Below, piece after piece: positions 62,201 through 64,000 of a stretch of 64,000 nt of DNA (positions are counted from its first letter, which is position 1; every line of letters starts with the position of its first letter). Source of the stretch: Acanthopleura granulata (taxonomy: Eukaryota > Mollusca > Polyplacophora > Chitonida > Chitonidae). The notes under the pieces were generated by a model. The model did not search any database and was not told the origin of the DNA. It saw only the letters and a program-made list of their open reading frames with translations. The stretch lies in contig JABBOT010000080.1 in the NCBI GenBank assembly GCA_016165875.1, forward strand, positions 33,076,073-33,140,072, read 5' to 3'. Position numbers and translations under genes: made by a program.

Positions 62201-64000
62201 TTTGCCTTCACGTACATCCATCTGTTGAATTGTTGAGATTACCAGTTGAAACAAACGATATGTCTAACAGAACAATGTTTATTTTCTTATAAATGTTCAT
62301 GACTGTATAAAAATATATCACTCATACAGATCATATGATTACATGTATTGTTCTCCACTTTACATCATGCATGCATATCACTGGCACACAAGTTCTTTAT
62401 GAATTATTTCCACTTGCTACATGAATGACAATGGCTACTAACAAAAATCCCTGTCTGGAGGTCAGTTTAAAACAGCCCCTTCTTGCTGAAGTATCACCTC
62501 CAAACATTTTCACAGGAACACAACATTACACACATATTCAGGGTATCATACCATCCAAGAACAAAATAAAGAAGATTAATTACAAAGCTGGGGGAAACTG
62601 TCAAATAATAAATTTTTGCCACATTGTCTCACGTTTTCCACCCAATCCATTCAGAAATCTGCAACTTCCATACTGTTTTTGTACATATATTTCATCTGTA
62701 CAGGCCTATATCCACAATATACACTGTCATGTCAATGCCAAAATATTTTCATTATAAACATCTTTTCACTTTCTCTGTTTCAATAATGAGAAAAAAAAAA
62801 AGAAACAGCATGTCAACTCAGCATAATCTTGAATGCTCAGCTGGAATAAACCCACGTACTTAAAACAGGGAACATCAGCAAAAACTGCAACATTTAAATA
62901 CATAAACTGCCAAGTCACACGTGGCTGTCTTCATATGCCAAATATTTTAAATTCTAATAGAAAAATAAAGATTTTTCTGTTATCTAAAAAGCTACTTTTG
63001 ATCAGTACAACTATATTCCAGAAATTTCTCAGTTATATTAAGTCTATAGACTTATACACTTGTTTATTTGTATAAAAGTTCAATGAACAGATTAATAATT
63101 GTCCATGCTTCTTTCAGGTGTCTTTTGCTACATTCGCTAATTGCAGAACAAACTGACTTTCTTTCAACCTAAGGAAACAGATGGGCCAGAACGGGCCAAC
63201 AGCAAATGTTAAGGGCAGCCAACAGCAAATGTTACAGGCAGCTAACAGCAAATGTTACGGACAGCCAACAGCAAATGTTATGGGCAGCCAACAGCAAATG
63301 TTACGGACAGCCAACAGCAAATGTTACGGACAGCCAACAGCAAATGTTAAGGGCAGCCAACAGCAAATGTTAAACAAAGCAGAGAGTATCTGCATCATCA
63401 ATTATCCTGAAACATTTACTACAAATAATATATAGGGACGACAATTCTATTGACTCATAAAATCACTACAGTATTCTACAATACTTATGATAATAGGAAA
63501 AAAAAAAGTACCACATACAACATCAGTTTTGGGGTTATGTGCGTATAACATTGAAATAAGCCAGAAATTAAAAAAAATAAATTATACATTAAAAAAAATT
63601 TAGTCCAGTTTTACACAAACTAAAACTTTGTGCAAACAAAAGTCCACACATGAACCCAAGAAATCACCATTGCCCCACTATTTTTTCATTAATTAATGTT
63701 AGGAATGTAGAATAGAGGTTTAAATGTATAGGGCAGCTGAATATGTTTGCCTAGAACTGCCAGCATGCAGAGAACAAAATTTTATGGGAACTTTACGAGG
63801 TCATTCGGAGAAAATTAATTTCTAAAAAGTATCTTTTAGAATTCCCTTCCTTTACAAATCCAGGTTAATAGTAATCTGCGCTATTTGTTGTGACCACTGG
63901 GTCCCTGATGACTTTGAAATATTCTTTAAAATATTATATTGTTTTAAATCAGCGTTATGTGATTTAGCACAGAATAAATGATACATGTGGAGGCGTTTAT
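62201..64000 (-). other. possible 3' region of a convergent minus-strand gene
   Basis: From about 62.2 kb the + strand becomes A/C-rich instead of T/G-rich (for example 62521-62580: 29 A, 12 C, 6 G, 13 T), as expected if transcription runs on the other strand. A TTTATT at about 62278 would be AATAAA on the minus strand. No coding exon is recognisable. A 23-bp repeat lies at 63189-63372. Confidence 0.3.
63189..63372. repeat. 23-bp tandem repeat
   Basis: About eight units of GCCAACAGCAAATGTTA plus GGGCA/CGGACA. A 23-base period cycles through all three frames, and a frame stays open across it on the + strand, but the composition argues for a simple minisatellite. Confidence 0.88.

Noticed and set aside
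63181..63435. 84-codon ORF with QQML/NSKC repeats
   Set aside because: It is a translation of the 23-bp minisatellite cycling through three frames.

Overview
This is eukaryotic genomic DNA, almost certainly from a mollusc or a close lophotrochozoan relative. The intron-rich gene structure rules out a prokaryote. At least a dozen SINE-derived fragments end in the AACACCAATCAAATAAATA-type tail that I associate with molluscan SINEs, and ACATGTACATGT palindromes are very frequent. The species cannot be read from the sequence.

One protein-coding gene accounts for nearly the whole window: the orthologue of C-Maf-inducing protein (CMIP), on the + strand. I could assemble a complete reading frame of 19 coding exons, from an ATG at 3448 (in-frame TAA six bases upstream) to a TGA at 54711-54713. 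All introns are GT-AG, all phases agree, and the product is 680 residues. It has a low-complexity Ser/Thr/Pro N-terminus, a PH domain (about 47-158), a conserved helical middle region (about 160-555) and five C-terminal leucine-rich repeats (about 571-680) ending in a tyrosine-threonine-aspartate-alanine-tryptophan tail. The human protein is about 770 residues; the missing length is mostly one variable stretch in the middle.

Layout: 1-1460 is a 31-bp satellite running off the left edge; 1460-3040 is non-coding DNA with a 217-bp near-perfect palindrome; 3040-3447 is a CpG-containing promoter/5' UTR; 3448-54713 is the gene; 54714 to about 56250 is probably 3' UTR; about 56.3-62.2 kb is intergenic; 62.2-64 kb has the opposite strand composition and may be the 3' part of a convergent minus-strand gene. 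Intron 1 (18 kb), intron 5 (9.1 kb) and intron 6 (5.2 kb) hold most of the minisatellites, SINEs and foldback elements.

The most interesting signal is repeated copying of splice-site regions of this one gene. After exon 5 a 46-bp array carries nine donor-like GTAGGT/GTATGT sites at an exact 46-bp period. Just before exon 6 lies a truncated copy of its acceptor and first 20 bases, itself split by a SINE with target-site duplications, with the neighbouring copy preserving the empty site. The 3' end of exon 14 with its donor is tandemly triplicated. These are decoy or alternative splice sites in a gene whose exons are mostly of symmetric phase. No previously undescribed multi-gene system is visible.
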